This document shows positions 17,346 through 23,539 of a DNA stretch of 33,839 nucleotides, piece after piece. The first letter of the stretch is position 1. Each line of letters opens with the position of its first letter. The translations under genes and the position numbers were made by a program. The notes under the pieces were generated by a model that was given only the letters and a program-made list of their open reading frames with translations, was not told the origin of the DNA and did no database searches. Source of the DNA: an uncultured Bacteroidota bacterium (GTDB taxonomy: Bacteria > Bacteroidota > Bacteroidia > Chitinophagales > Chitinophagaceae); assembly GCA_903938445.1 (NCBI GenBank), contig CAJADG010000010.1, positions 1 to 33,839 on the forward strand. The letters are read 5' to 3'.

Positions 17346-17353
17346 CAAATATA
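17346..17353 (-). promoter_or_regulatory. Promoter -7 box of the aromatic operon
   Basis: Minus-strand TATATTTG matches TAnnTTTG. It sits 7 nt before the leader-peptide ATG. No canonical -33 TTTG is found at the right distance; instead a direct repeat covers the -15 to -40 region. Confidence 0.65.
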
Positions 17354-17382
17354 GGCTAAAATGCCCGATTATAGGCTAAAAA
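17350..17382 (-). repeat. Direct repeat overlapping the aromatic operon promoter
   Basis: TATAGGCTAAAA (plus strand) occurs at 17350-17361 and again at 17370-17381, start to start 20 nt, or about two helical turns. It covers the -7 box and the region where -33 should be. This fits a tandem operator or activator site, though chance duplication is possible. Confidence 0.45.
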
Positions 17383-17427
17383 CACAAAGTTTTTTACATT
17401 TTACTAACAATTATTCGCATTAAAGGC

Positions 17428-17459
17428 TTTTGGATTCGCCTGAAAATTATATAATTTTG
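17428..17459 (+). promoter_or_regulatory. Bacteroidota housekeeping promoter, divergent from the aromatic operon
   Basis: TTTTG at 17428-17432 is followed after 19 nt by TAATTTTG at 17452-17459, a full match to the -33/-7 arrangement (TTTG, about 19 nt, TAnnTTTG). It points at the small frame starting at 17475. Confidence 0.7.
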
Positions 17460-17474
17460 AAAAAAATATACATT

Positions 17475-17564
17475 ATGAGTAAAGAAGTTGGTCAAGTATT
17501 ATTTGCATGCGTTAGTTACATTATACTTTTGGAATTGATCTTGTTGTTTGCAACAAACCACTAG
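17475..17564 (+). CDS. Possible 29-residue single-pass membrane peptide
   Basis: A short frame from ATG to TAG that begins MSKEVGQVLFACV and continues with a strongly hydrophobic stretch (about residues 8-26, ending LLFATNH). It would be one transmembrane helix with a charged N-terminus. A well-formed Bacteroidota promoter ends 15 nt upstream, which is the main support, along with the lack of any other gene for this promoter. I do not recognise the sequence. Alternatives are that the transcript is a non-coding RNA, or antisense to the lipoprotein gene and its 3' hairpins, since no plus-strand terminator with a T tract follows. Confidence 0.42.
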   Translation: MSKEVGQVLFACVSYIILLELILLFATNH

Positions 17565-17573
17565 TATTAGGTA

Positions 17574-17595
17574 TAAAAAGTTCCGCGAGGAACTT
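17574..17595 (-). terminator. Second hairpin/weak terminator on the minus strand
   Basis: AAGTTCC (17578-17584) and GGAACTT (17589-17595) form a 7-bp stem with a 4-nt loop (GCGA on the plus strand). On the minus strand five T (two in the stem) follow, so it may back up the stronger terminator just upstream. On the plus strand it is a GNRA-capped hairpin after the small peptide frame. Confidence 0.45.
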
Positions 17596-17610
17596 CCAAA
17601 TCTTTAGAAT

Positions 17611-17642
17611 AAAAAAAGCCTCCCTGTGGAAACAGGGCGGCT
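17611..17642 (-). terminator. Terminator of the lipoprotein transcript
   Basis: Minus-strand stem AGCC-G-CCCTGT / ACAGGG-A-GGCT (17642-17617, one internal mismatch, 4-nt loop) followed by seven T (17617-17611). It lies about 100 nt beyond the lipoprotein stop, so that transcript carries a long structured 3' region. Confidence 0.85.
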
Positions 17643-17740
17643 CTAACGATTGCTTGCCATATGAAAATTGTTCGAATAACTATTGGTTGGCAAGCTTTTA
17701 AACGAGGTTTCCCTCATTTGGACCAATAGTCCAATTAATT
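17643..17740 (-). ncRNA. Structured 3' region or small RNA with alternative pairings
   Basis: Between the lipoprotein stop and its terminator, the minus strand can fold into three hairpins. They are TTGGAC/GTCCAA (17734-17718), GAGG-GAAA-CCTC with a GNRA loop (17715-17704), and GCTTGCCA/TGGCAAGC around a 28-nt loop (17695-17652). A 9-nt segment of the first hairpin (17730-17722) is exactly complementary to the loop of the third (17687-17679), allowing a long-range or pseudoknot pairing that excludes the first hairpin. This suggests a functional RNA, either released from the mRNA 3' end or independent. It matches no RNA family I know. Confidence 0.45.
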
Positions 17741-17743
17741 TAA

Positions 17744-17917
17744 TTACTTCTTAGCAGCAGAATCAACTTTAACTGCAGCAGAATCAACTTTAGTTGAATC
17801 AACTTTTACAGCAGCTGTGTCAGCTTTAGCAGCAGTAGAATCAGCTTTAACTTCAGTTGAAGCACCACCACAAGCAGCTAATGCAGCGATAGCGAAAATT
17901 GCAAATACTTTTTTCAT
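17744..17917 (-). CDS. Small alanine/lysine/aspartate-rich lipoprotein
   Basis: A 57-residue protein starting at the ATG at 17917: MKKVFAIFAIAALAACGG gives a signal peptide with lipobox LAAC, so Cys16 would be lipidated. The rest is low-complexity, built from repeats of Ala, Lys, Val, Asp, Ser and Thr such as KADSTAAKADTA and KVDSAAVKVDSA, and is probably extended and unstructured. An in-frame ATG at 17998 would put 27 unsuited residues before the signal peptide and is rejected. It is transcribed divergently from the ECF sigma gene, sharing an inverted repeat in the promoter region, so it may be a target of that sigma factor. Function unknown. Confidence 0.8.
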   Translation of the reverse strand: MKKVFAIFAIAALAACGGASTEVKADSTAAKADTAAVKVDSTKVDSAAVKVDSAAKK

Positions 17918-17966
17918 TTGGAAAGGTTTTAATTGTTTATTTATAATCTTAATACCGAAACGAATA

Positions 17967-18032
17967 AAAAGTAACCCGCCGCGGTCTAAAATTTTCAAAA
18001 AAAATATTATCTAATCAAATTGGGTTACTTTT
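17967..18032. promoter_or_regulatory. Perfect 11-bp inverted repeat in the divergent sigma/lipoprotein promoter region
   Basis: AAAAGTAACCC (17967-17977) and its exact complement GGGTTACTTTT (18022-18032) are 44 nt apart. Read outward on each strand, both place GTAACCC, a sequence resembling ECF-sigma -35 boxes with their AAC core, about 25-30 nt before likely start sites for the sigma gene and the lipoprotein gene. No TAnnTTTG box is present for either gene, which fits non-housekeeping promoters. A repressor operator is the alternative. Confidence 0.5.
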
Positions 18033-18054
18033 GACCTACCTAAGTATTAATATC

Positions 18055-18621
18055 TTGAAAGCTGAATACAATGAAATTGCCCTGTTAAAAGGGTTGGCTA
18101 ATAATGATTCTAAAGCGGTTGAAACGCTTTATAAAAATCATTTTAGCACTATCCAGCACTTCATCGAAAACAATAATGGTTCATTTGACGATGCAAGGGA
18201 TGTTTTTCAAGAAGCAATGATCACCTTATATGAAAAGGTTCAAAGCGAATCTTTTACACTCACCTGTCAAATTAAAACTTACTTGTTTTCAATATGTAAG
18301 CACTTGTGGCTCAAGCGTTTACAGCAGATGGGTAAATACAGTACTCCCTTGAGCACTCAGGAAGAGAGTATTTCGGTAGAAACGGATATAGAGGCATTTG
18401 AAAAAAAAGATGCCGCCTATGCCATCATGGATCGAGCGTTAAATAGTTTAGGAGAGCCTTGTAAGAGTTTGCTAGAAGGATACTATTTAAATAAAAAAGG
18501 GATGCAGGAGTTGGCGGCAGAGTTTGGATATACCAATTCAGACAATGCGAAAAACCAAAAATATAAATGTTTAATGCGATTAAAGAAGCTATTCTTTTCG
18601 CAATATAATATAGGAGATTAA
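18055..18621 (+). CDS. ECF-type RNA polymerase sigma factor
   Basis: Sigma-70 family, extracytoplasmic function type, redirecting RNA polymerase to stress or envelope genes. The region-2 core reads LYKNHFSTIQHFIENNNG then DARDVFQEAMITLYEK, with a TYLFSICKHLWLKRLQ region 2.4. Region 4 is LLEGYYLNKKGMQELAAEFGYTNSDNAKNQKYKCLMRLKK-like, a helix-turn-helix ending the protein. No ATG fits: the frame opens with TTG at 18031 or TTG at 18055. I chose 18055 because the earlier codon overlaps the inverted repeat, but 18031 is possible. The anti-sigma/protease gene follows after 4 nt. The target regulon is unknown; the divergent lipoprotein and its own operon are candidates. Confidence 0.87.
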   Translation: MKAEYNEIALLKGLANNDSKAVETLYKNHFSTIQHFIENNNGSFDDARDVFQEAMITLYEKVQSESFTLTCQIKTYLFSICKHLWLKRLQQMGKYSTPLSTQEESISVETDIEAFEKKDAAYAIMDRALNSLGEPCKSLLEGYYLNKKGMQELAAEFGYTNSDNAKNQKYKCLMRLKKLFFSQYNIGD

Positions 18622-18625
18622 GATT

Positions 18626-19747
18626 ATGAAACAGTTGGATGATATTCAATTATTGGAGGCGATCGAAAGATACTTAGCAGGCGAAATGTCGGCAAGTGAA
18701 GCTGCGCAATTTGAAACCATCCGCAAGCAAACTCCTGAAATTGATCAAATGGTTGTTGAACATGACATGTTTTTACTTGAAATGGGCAACTACGCCAACC
18801 GAAAGAATTTTTCAAAACTTTCTACAGAGACATTCAATAATTTATATAACGCAGGTGAATGGGCTCCAATTGACGAGCAAACTACTAAGTTTAAAGTAAT
18901 TCAACTTTGGACTAAATACAAAAAGGTAACAGCAATTGCTGCCACTGTTGGTGGATTCATTGCTTTATTTACCTCTACTTTAGTGATGTACTTTTCTCCT
19001 AGCTTAAATGGTTCTCAGGTATTACAATTAAGCAAGGCCATTGAAGTAATTAAGAAAAATCAACAGGTTCAGGGTCATATTTTAAATGAAGTGAAAACGA
19101 AGTTGCCAGAAAATGCCAAATTATTAAGTGGCGGTTCTGGCTTTTTAATTGACACAAAAGGATATATCATCACCAATGCCCATGTTTTAAAAGGAAATGG
19201 CGCCATTGTTATTAATAGTTTAGGACAGGAATTAAATGCAACTATTGTTTATGCAGACAAATCTGTGGATTTGGCTTTATTAAAAATTATTGACTCCGAT
19301 TTTAACCAACCAAAATCTATACCTTATTCTATTCGCAAAAAAGCAACTGAATTAGGAGAAGAGATTTATACATTAGGCTATCCGAGAAATGATAATGATA
19401 TTGTTTATGGTAAAGGTTATTTAAGTGCTCAATCAGGTTTTGAAGGAGATAGCAATGCTTATCAAATTCAAATAAGTGCAAATCCAGGATATTCTGGAGC
19501 CCCTATATTTAATAATAATGCCGAAATCATCGGTATTATTAATACAAGACAAAAACAGGCAGAAGGCGTTGCCTTTGCTATTAAGTCGTCTAAAATATTT
19601 GATTTAATCGAAGCTGCACAAAATGAGCAATCAAATGAAAAAGCAGTTCATATTGCAAAAAGTATGAGCACTAGTAAAAGCAGTGATAGAAAGAAACAAA
19701 TTGGAGAGATGAAAAATTTCATCTTCAATATTCGATCTTATAATTAA
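18626..19747 (+). CDS. Fusion of anti-sigma-like domain, transmembrane helix and trypsin-like (HtrA/DegS-type) protease
   Basis: A 373-residue protein in three parts. Residues 1 to about 95 are charged and cytosolic in prediction; they begin LLEAIERYLAGEMSASEAAQF, resembling the N-terminus of FecR-like and other Bacteroidota anti-sigma factors. Residues about 101-123 are a single transmembrane helix. Residues about 165-330 are a trypsin-like S1C domain with SGGSGFLIDTKGYIITNAHV (His186), DKSVDLALLK (Asp215) and NPGYSGAPIF (Ser290), so the catalytic triad is complete. There is no PDZ domain. It is coupled to the sigma gene by a 4-nt gap. The plausible role is membrane sequestration of the sigma factor and its protease-controlled release; this is inference. 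Confidence 0.85.
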   Translation: MKQLDDIQLLEAIERYLAGEMSASEAAQFETIRKQTPEIDQMVVEHDMFLLEMGNYANRKNFSKLSTETFNNLYNAGEWAPIDEQTTKFKVIQLWTKYKKVTAIAATVGGFIALFTSTLVMYFSPSLNGSQVLQLSKAIEVIKKNQQVQGHILNEVKTKLPENAKLLSGGSGFLIDTKGYIITNAHVLKGNGAIVINSLGQELNATIVYADKSVDLALLKIIDSDFNQPKSIPYSIRKKATELGEEIYTLGYPRNDNDIVYGKGYLSAQSGFEGDSNAYQIQISANPGYSGAPIFNNNAEIIGIINTRQKQAEGVAFAIKSSKIFDLIEAAQNEQSNEKAVHIAKSMSTSKSSDRKKQIGEMKNFIFNIRSYN

Positions 19748-19754
19748 TTATTGT

Positions 19755-20654
19755 CTACCACAATTTTGAAGGATAAACATTGGACTTTACCAATGTATCA
19801 ATACTAGCTTTCACTGAAGGTGCATCTTCCTTATAGGTAACTCCAAACCATTTTGCATTTGTTGGAATTACTTTTACATCTCCTAATCCCAATGTTGAAA
19901 ATTGACCTGTAACAAATGGAATATAAAATTCAGACTTCAATTCCATTCCTTGTTTATCTAAAAATGAATCAAACTCTTTCTCACACAAGTCAATGAAATT
20001 AGGGGCAAAGCACATAAAATTCATACTCACTCTTGTATCTTCTTTTAAAGGATTTTCAACTCCCTCTTCCTCAAAAACAATCTGCCCTTCTTTTCTGTAA
20101 ATTTTTGTACGCTCATTAATTTGCGTCAAAGTATTATTTTCATCTACACTACAAACACCACGACTAACCGTCCCATTTTCACTTAAAGTATTTGCCAACT
20201 CATAACCAAGTATGCAATAAGTTTTATCATTACATTCCTTAGTCAAAAAATTAAATGCTTGTTCAAAAGCTTCTTTTCCATAATAGTCATCAGCATTGAT
20301 TACTGCAAATGGCTCATTTACTACGCCCTTTGTACATAAAACAGCATGTGCAGTTCCCCAAGGTTTAGTGCGTTCTGGATTTACCAATTTACCTTCGGTA
20401 TATTTATTCAAAGCTTGATAAACATATTCTGTTGCAATTCTGCCATTCAACTTTGGCTCAAAAATGGCTTTAAATGGCTCAGCAAAATCTTCCCTTATAA
20501 TAAAAACTACTTTTCCAAATCCAGCTCTTATTGCATCATAGATAGAATAATCCATAATGGTTTCGCCATTAGGTCCAAAGCCTTCAGTTTGCTTTTGACT
20601 TCCGTATCTACTTGCCATTCCCGCAGCCAATATGACTAATGTAGGTGCACTCAT
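19755..20654 (-). CDS. Sugar-phosphate nucleotidyltransferase-like protein
   Basis: Rossmann-like NTP-transferase domain. It begins LVILAAGMASRYGSQKQTE, a variant of the nucleotide-binding signature LAAGxGxRxxxxxxxxPK. FAVINADDYYG holds the metal-binding aspartates and KPWGTAHAVLC is the usual substrate-side glycine-rich block. The 299 residues cover one domain with no left-handed beta-helix acetyltransferase extension. The sugar and the nucleotide cannot be assigned. It stands alone, convergent with the protease gene (7 nt apart) and divergent from the PLP enzyme, with its own TATTTTTG box upstream. Confidence 0.83.
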   Translation of the reverse strand: MSAPTLVILAAGMASRYGSQKQTEGFGPNGETIMDYSIYDAIRAGFGKVVFIIREDFAEPFKAIFEPKLNGRIATEYVYQALNKYTEGKLVNPERTKPWGTAHAVLCTKGVVNEPFAVINADDYYGKEAFEQAFNFLTKECNDKTYCILGYELANTLSENGTVSRGVCSVDENNTLTQINERTKIYRKEGQIVFEEEGVENPLKEDTRVSMNFMCFAPNFIDLCEKEFDSFLDKQGMELKSEFYIPFVTGQFSTLGLGDVKVIPTNAKWFGVTYKEDAPSVKASIDTLVKSNVYPSKLW

Positions 20655-20696
20655 TGTTCAAAGTTTTTATTTAGTATTTTTATAAAATACAGCACG

Positions 20697-20704
20697 CAAA
20701 AATA
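20697..20704 (-). promoter_or_regulatory. -7 box upstream of the nucleotidyltransferase gene
   Basis: Minus-strand TATTTTTG matches TAnnTTTG, 42 nt before the gene start; no clear -33 box. Confidence 0.45.
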
Positions 20705-20742
20705 ACCGATTTCACTTAATAAATATCACAATAATTATCAAT

Positions 20743-21621
20743 TTGTTCCCCAGTCCTATCATAGAAAATGTGCCCTTATTAAGTAATGCTGAAATAACGG
20801 TGGATACCCTAAGACTGGACCAAATCCACCCCATTATTAGTGGCAATAAATGGTATAAACTCAGGTATTATATTCAAGATGCCTTAGAGAAGAAGGCATC
20901 CACTTTAGCTAGTTTTGGCGGTCCCTACTCCAACCATTTAGTGGCGCTTGCCTATGCCTCAAAATGGAAAGGCTTACACACCATTGGATACGTAAGGTCA
21001 AATAAAGGAGAACCCATTACACCTACATTACAGGAAGCAATTAATTATGGAATGGAGCTTGTTTTTTTAGGAAGACAAGATTTTCAAAGCTTGAAAAACG
21101 ATATGCTCGAAACGCATTCCAAAATGCAAAACCCAGCTATATATTATGTAGATGAAGGTGGTTATGGAATTTTAGGTGCAAAAGGAGCAAGTACTATTTA
21201 TCCAAATCAACATTACGATTATATAATTTGTGCAGTGGGCACTGGAACAATGATTGCAGGAATCATAAATGCCGCAACAACTCGTCAAAAAATTATTGGA
21301 ATTCCTGTATTAAAAAATGAAGGCAGTATCGAAAATGAAATACGTGAACTATTAATAAACAAAGAATCGGATTTCAATTTATTGCATGATTTTCACCAAG
21401 GGGGGTATGCGAAAACTACAAAGCAACAAATTAATTTCATGAACTTGTTATGGGATCAATGCACAATCCCCACTGATATTGTGTATACCAGCAAAGTATT
21501 TTTTGCAGTGAACGAATTAATAAAACAAAATTATTTTAACACTAATAATAGTGTATTAATCATACATAGCGGTGGTTTGCAAGGAAACAGATCGGTGGCA
21601 AAAGGAACATTAATCTTTTAA
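20743..21621 (+). CDS. PLP-dependent enzyme, ACC deaminase / D-cysteine desulfhydrase family
   Basis: Fold-type II PLP enzyme. IISGNKWYKLRYYI contains the Schiff-base lysine (Lys36), SFGGPYSNHLVALAYAS is the phosphate/substrate loop, VDEGGYGILGAKGA and AVGTGTMIAG are further family blocks. True ACC deaminases and D-cysteine desulfhydrases differ by a few active-site residues that I cannot settle by eye; desulfhydrase-like activity on D-cysteine or a related amino acid is the safer guess. At 292 residues it is shorter than the 330-340 usual in Proteobacteria, as common in Bacteroidota. The frame starts with TTG at 20743, because the FPSPI segment right after it is part of the conserved N-terminus; no ATG is available. 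Confidence 0.85.
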   Translation: MFPSPIIENVPLLSNAEITVDTLRLDQIHPIISGNKWYKLRYYIQDALEKKASTLASFGGPYSNHLVALAYASKWKGLHTIGYVRSNKGEPITPTLQEAINYGMELVFLGRQDFQSLKNDMLETHSKMQNPAIYYVDEGGYGILGAKGASTIYPNQHYDYIICAVGTGTMIAGIINAATTRQKIIGIPVLKNEGSIENEIRELLINKESDFNLLHDFHQGGYAKTTKQQINFMNLLWDQCTIPTDIVYTSKVFFAVNELIKQNYFNTNNSVLIIHSGGLQGNRSVAKGTLIF

Positions 21622-21640
21622 TTCACTAGCTATTCATTTA

Positions 21641-22354
21641 CTAGCCTTCCAATAAATCGCAATCAAAAATTAATTTGAAATGTTTTTTGATTTTATTTTT
21701 TACTTCTTCATAATCTACTTTATAGCCTAATTCCTTTTCTAAGGAAGTAACCGTTTTACCTTGTATACCACAAGGAACAATGTATTCAAAATGCGTTAGG
21801 TTAGGATTCACATTCAAAGCAAATCCATGCATGGTTACCCAACGACTGCACTTAATACCCATGGCACAAATTTTTCTTGCCATAAATGGATCATTGGGTT
21901 GCAACCAAACTCCTGTTTCGCCAGCACTTCTTTCTCCAATTAAACCATACTCTGCAATGGTATCAATAATTACTTGCTCCAAACTTCTTAAATACCAACC
22001 AAGATCGGTCCTGAATTTATCTAAATCTAAAATGGGATATCCCACAATTTGTTGAGGTCCATGATAGGTAATATCTCCTCCTCTATTGATATGAAAAAAC
22101 TCAATGCCTAATTTTTGCAAATGTTCCTCTGAAACTAAAACATGCTCTCTTTTCCCATTTTTTCCTAAAGTAAAAACAGGTGGATGTTCCACAAATAACA
22201 ATCTATGTTCGGTAGCGGTTTCTTTAACATCTTCGTCTTTTTCCCTAGCTAAAGATTTGATATGAGTGTTTTTAGCCAAAAGATGCTCCTGATAATCCCA
22301 TGTGGGTTGATATGATTTTATACCTAAATCCTCAAAATATACTGGTTGGCGCAT
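21641..22354 (-). CDS. lipB: Octanoyl-[acyl-carrier-protein]:protein N-octanoyltransferase
   Basis: Moves octanoate from ACP to lipoyl domains of 2-oxoacid dehydrogenases and GcvH, first step of lipoate synthesis; LipA then adds sulfur. RGGDITYHGPQQIVGYPI (the usual HGPGQ has Q for G), ARKICAMGIKCSRWVTMHG with catalytic Lys161, and FEYIVPCGIQGKTVTSL with acyl-thioester Cys195 are present. The length of 237 is typical. Divergent from the pseudouridine synthase gene; lipA is not in the window. Confidence 0.95.
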   Translation of the reverse strand: MRQPVYFEDLGIKSYQPTWDYQEHLLAKNTHIKSLAREKDEDVKETATEHRLLFVEHPPVFTLGKNGKREHVLVSEEHLQKLGIEFFHINRGGDITYHGPQQIVGYPILDLDKFRTDLGWYLRSLEQVIIDTIAEYGLIGERSAGETGVWLQPNDPFMARKICAMGIKCSRWVTMHGFALNVNPNLTHFEYIVPCGIQGKTVTSLEKELGYKVDYEEVKNKIKKHFKLIFDCDLLEG

Positions 22355-22386
22355 ACAACAAAGTTACAAACTAAGCAGCAATATCC

Positions 22387-22394
22387 TACTTTTG
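22387..22394 (+). promoter_or_regulatory. -7 box directly before the RluD-like gene
   Basis: TACTTTTG matches TAnnTTTG and ends only 4 nt before the ATG, which predicts a leaderless or nearly leaderless message. Confidence 0.5.
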
Positions 22395-22398
22395 CAGC

Positions 22399-23454
22399 AT
22401 GTCAACCGAACAAGATTTAATACAAGACGAAAATAACGAGGAAGTATACGAGAAACTGACTTTTATGGTAGATAAAGGTCAGGAACCCATGCGTATTGAT
22501 AAATGGGTACAAATGCGCATTGAAGGAATGACGCGCAGTAAATTACAAAATGGAATTGAAGGGGGCTTTTTAACAGTAAACGGAAAAGTAGTTAAAAGTA
22601 ATTATCGTACACGACCAGGTGATGAAGTTACTTATATGAGTTATGTAAATCCAGAATACACGGAGTTAAAACCCGAGCAAATGGATTTAGATATTGTTTA
22701 TGAAGATGATGCGGTAATGGTTATCAATAAGCCAGCCAATATGGTTGTGCATCCTGGCATTGGAAATTACACAGGCACTTTATTAAATGGTGTAGCCTAT
22801 CATTTACTTTCTCAAAACCCAGATTTAAACGAAGACGTGTTACCAAGATTTGGATTAGTACATAGAATTGATAAAAATACTACTGGCTTAATTGTATTAG
22901 CAAAAACTGCCGAGGCTGCCAGTCATTTAGCAAAGCAATTTTTTAATCATACGGTAGAGAGAAAATATGTTGCTTTAGTGTGGGGTGATATGGAACAGGA
23001 TGAAGGCACAGTGGTGGCACATATTGCTCGTCACAAAACTTTCAGAAAAATGTTTGATGCGTATCCAGATGGAGAGGTTGGTAAGCATGCTATTACTCAT
23101 TATAAGGTAATTGAAAGGTACAATTACACCACTCTAGTTTCTTGTATTTTGGAAACAGGACGTACACACCAAATACGTGTACATATGAAACATATTGGTC
23201 ACACTTTATTTAATGACAATGAATATGGTGGAGATAGAATTTTAAAAGGAACTATTTATACCAAGTACAAACAGTTTGTTGACAATTGTTTTGAAGCCTG
23301 TCCTAGATGCGCATTACACGCAGCAACTTTGGGTTTCGTGCATCCTACCACCAATGAAATGATGCGTTTTGAAAGTGAAATTCCTAATGATATTCAAGCA
23401 GCGATCACTAAATGGAAAAATTACAAATCTGCTGCACACAGTCTTGAGAAATAA
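22399..23454 (+). CDS. RNA pseudouridine synthase, RluA/RluD family
   Basis: Isomerises uridine to pseudouridine in RNA, in this family usually 23S rRNA helix 69 (RluD). An S4 RNA-binding domain (about 30-95; MRIDKWVQMRIEGMTRSKLQ) precedes the catalytic domain, which has VVHPGIGNYTGTLLNG, GLVHRIDKNTTGLIVLAKT with the catalytic Asp158, and ETGRTHQIRVHMKHIGH. Bacteroidota-typical features are the acidic N-terminal extension and the AACP-like CPRCALHAATLGF block. Length 351 against about 326 in E. coli RluD. The exact target position is inferred from family. It ends at a strong terminator shared with the convergent peptidase. Confidence 0.93.
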   Translation: MSTEQDLIQDENNEEVYEKLTFMVDKGQEPMRIDKWVQMRIEGMTRSKLQNGIEGGFLTVNGKVVKSNYRTRPGDEVTYMSYVNPEYTELKPEQMDLDIVYEDDAVMVINKPANMVVHPGIGNYTGTLLNGVAYHLLSQNPDLNEDVLPRFGLVHRIDKNTTGLIVLAKTAEAASHLAKQFFNHTVERKYVALVWGDMEQDEGTVVAHIARHKTFRKMFDAYPDGEVGKHAITHYKVIERYNYTTLVSCILETGRTHQIRVHMKHIGHTLFNDNEYGGDRILKGTIYTKYKQFVDNCFEACPRCALHAATLGFVHPTTNEMMRFESEIPNDIQAAITKWKNYKSAAHSLEK

Positions 23455-23485
23455 GAAGTAGTTATAGCCTATTTTAAGTATTCAA

Positions 23486-23520
23486 ATAAAAAAGCCCTTG
23501 AAAATTCAAGGGCTTTTTTT
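23486..23520. terminator. Bidirectional terminator between the RluD-like and peptidase genes
   Basis: An 11-bp stem (AAAGCCCTTGA 23491-23501, TCAAGGGCTTT 23506-23516) with a 4-nt loop is flanked by A-rich sequence on the left and seven T ending at 23520 on the right, so it works on both strands of this convergent pair. Confidence 0.92.
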
Positions 23521-23539
23521 ATGGATCAAACTGAATTGA

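Noticed and set aside
17368..17373. Minus-strand TATAAT as a sigma-70-like -10 box for the aromatic operon
   Set aside because: No -35 at 16-18 nt, and the phylum uses TAnnTTTG; it is part of the tandem repeat.
17617..17642. Hairpin 17617-17642 as a plus-strand terminator for the small peptide
   Set aside because: The run of T follows it only on the minus strand; on the plus strand it is followed by CTAACG.
17668..17680. GTTCGAAT resembling a tRNA T-loop
   Set aside because: No acceptor, D or anticodon arms can be built around it.
17744..17998. 84-residue version of the lipoprotein starting at 17998
   Set aside because: The extra 27 residues would precede a perfect lipoprotein signal peptide, and the segment overlaps the promoter region with the inverted repeat.
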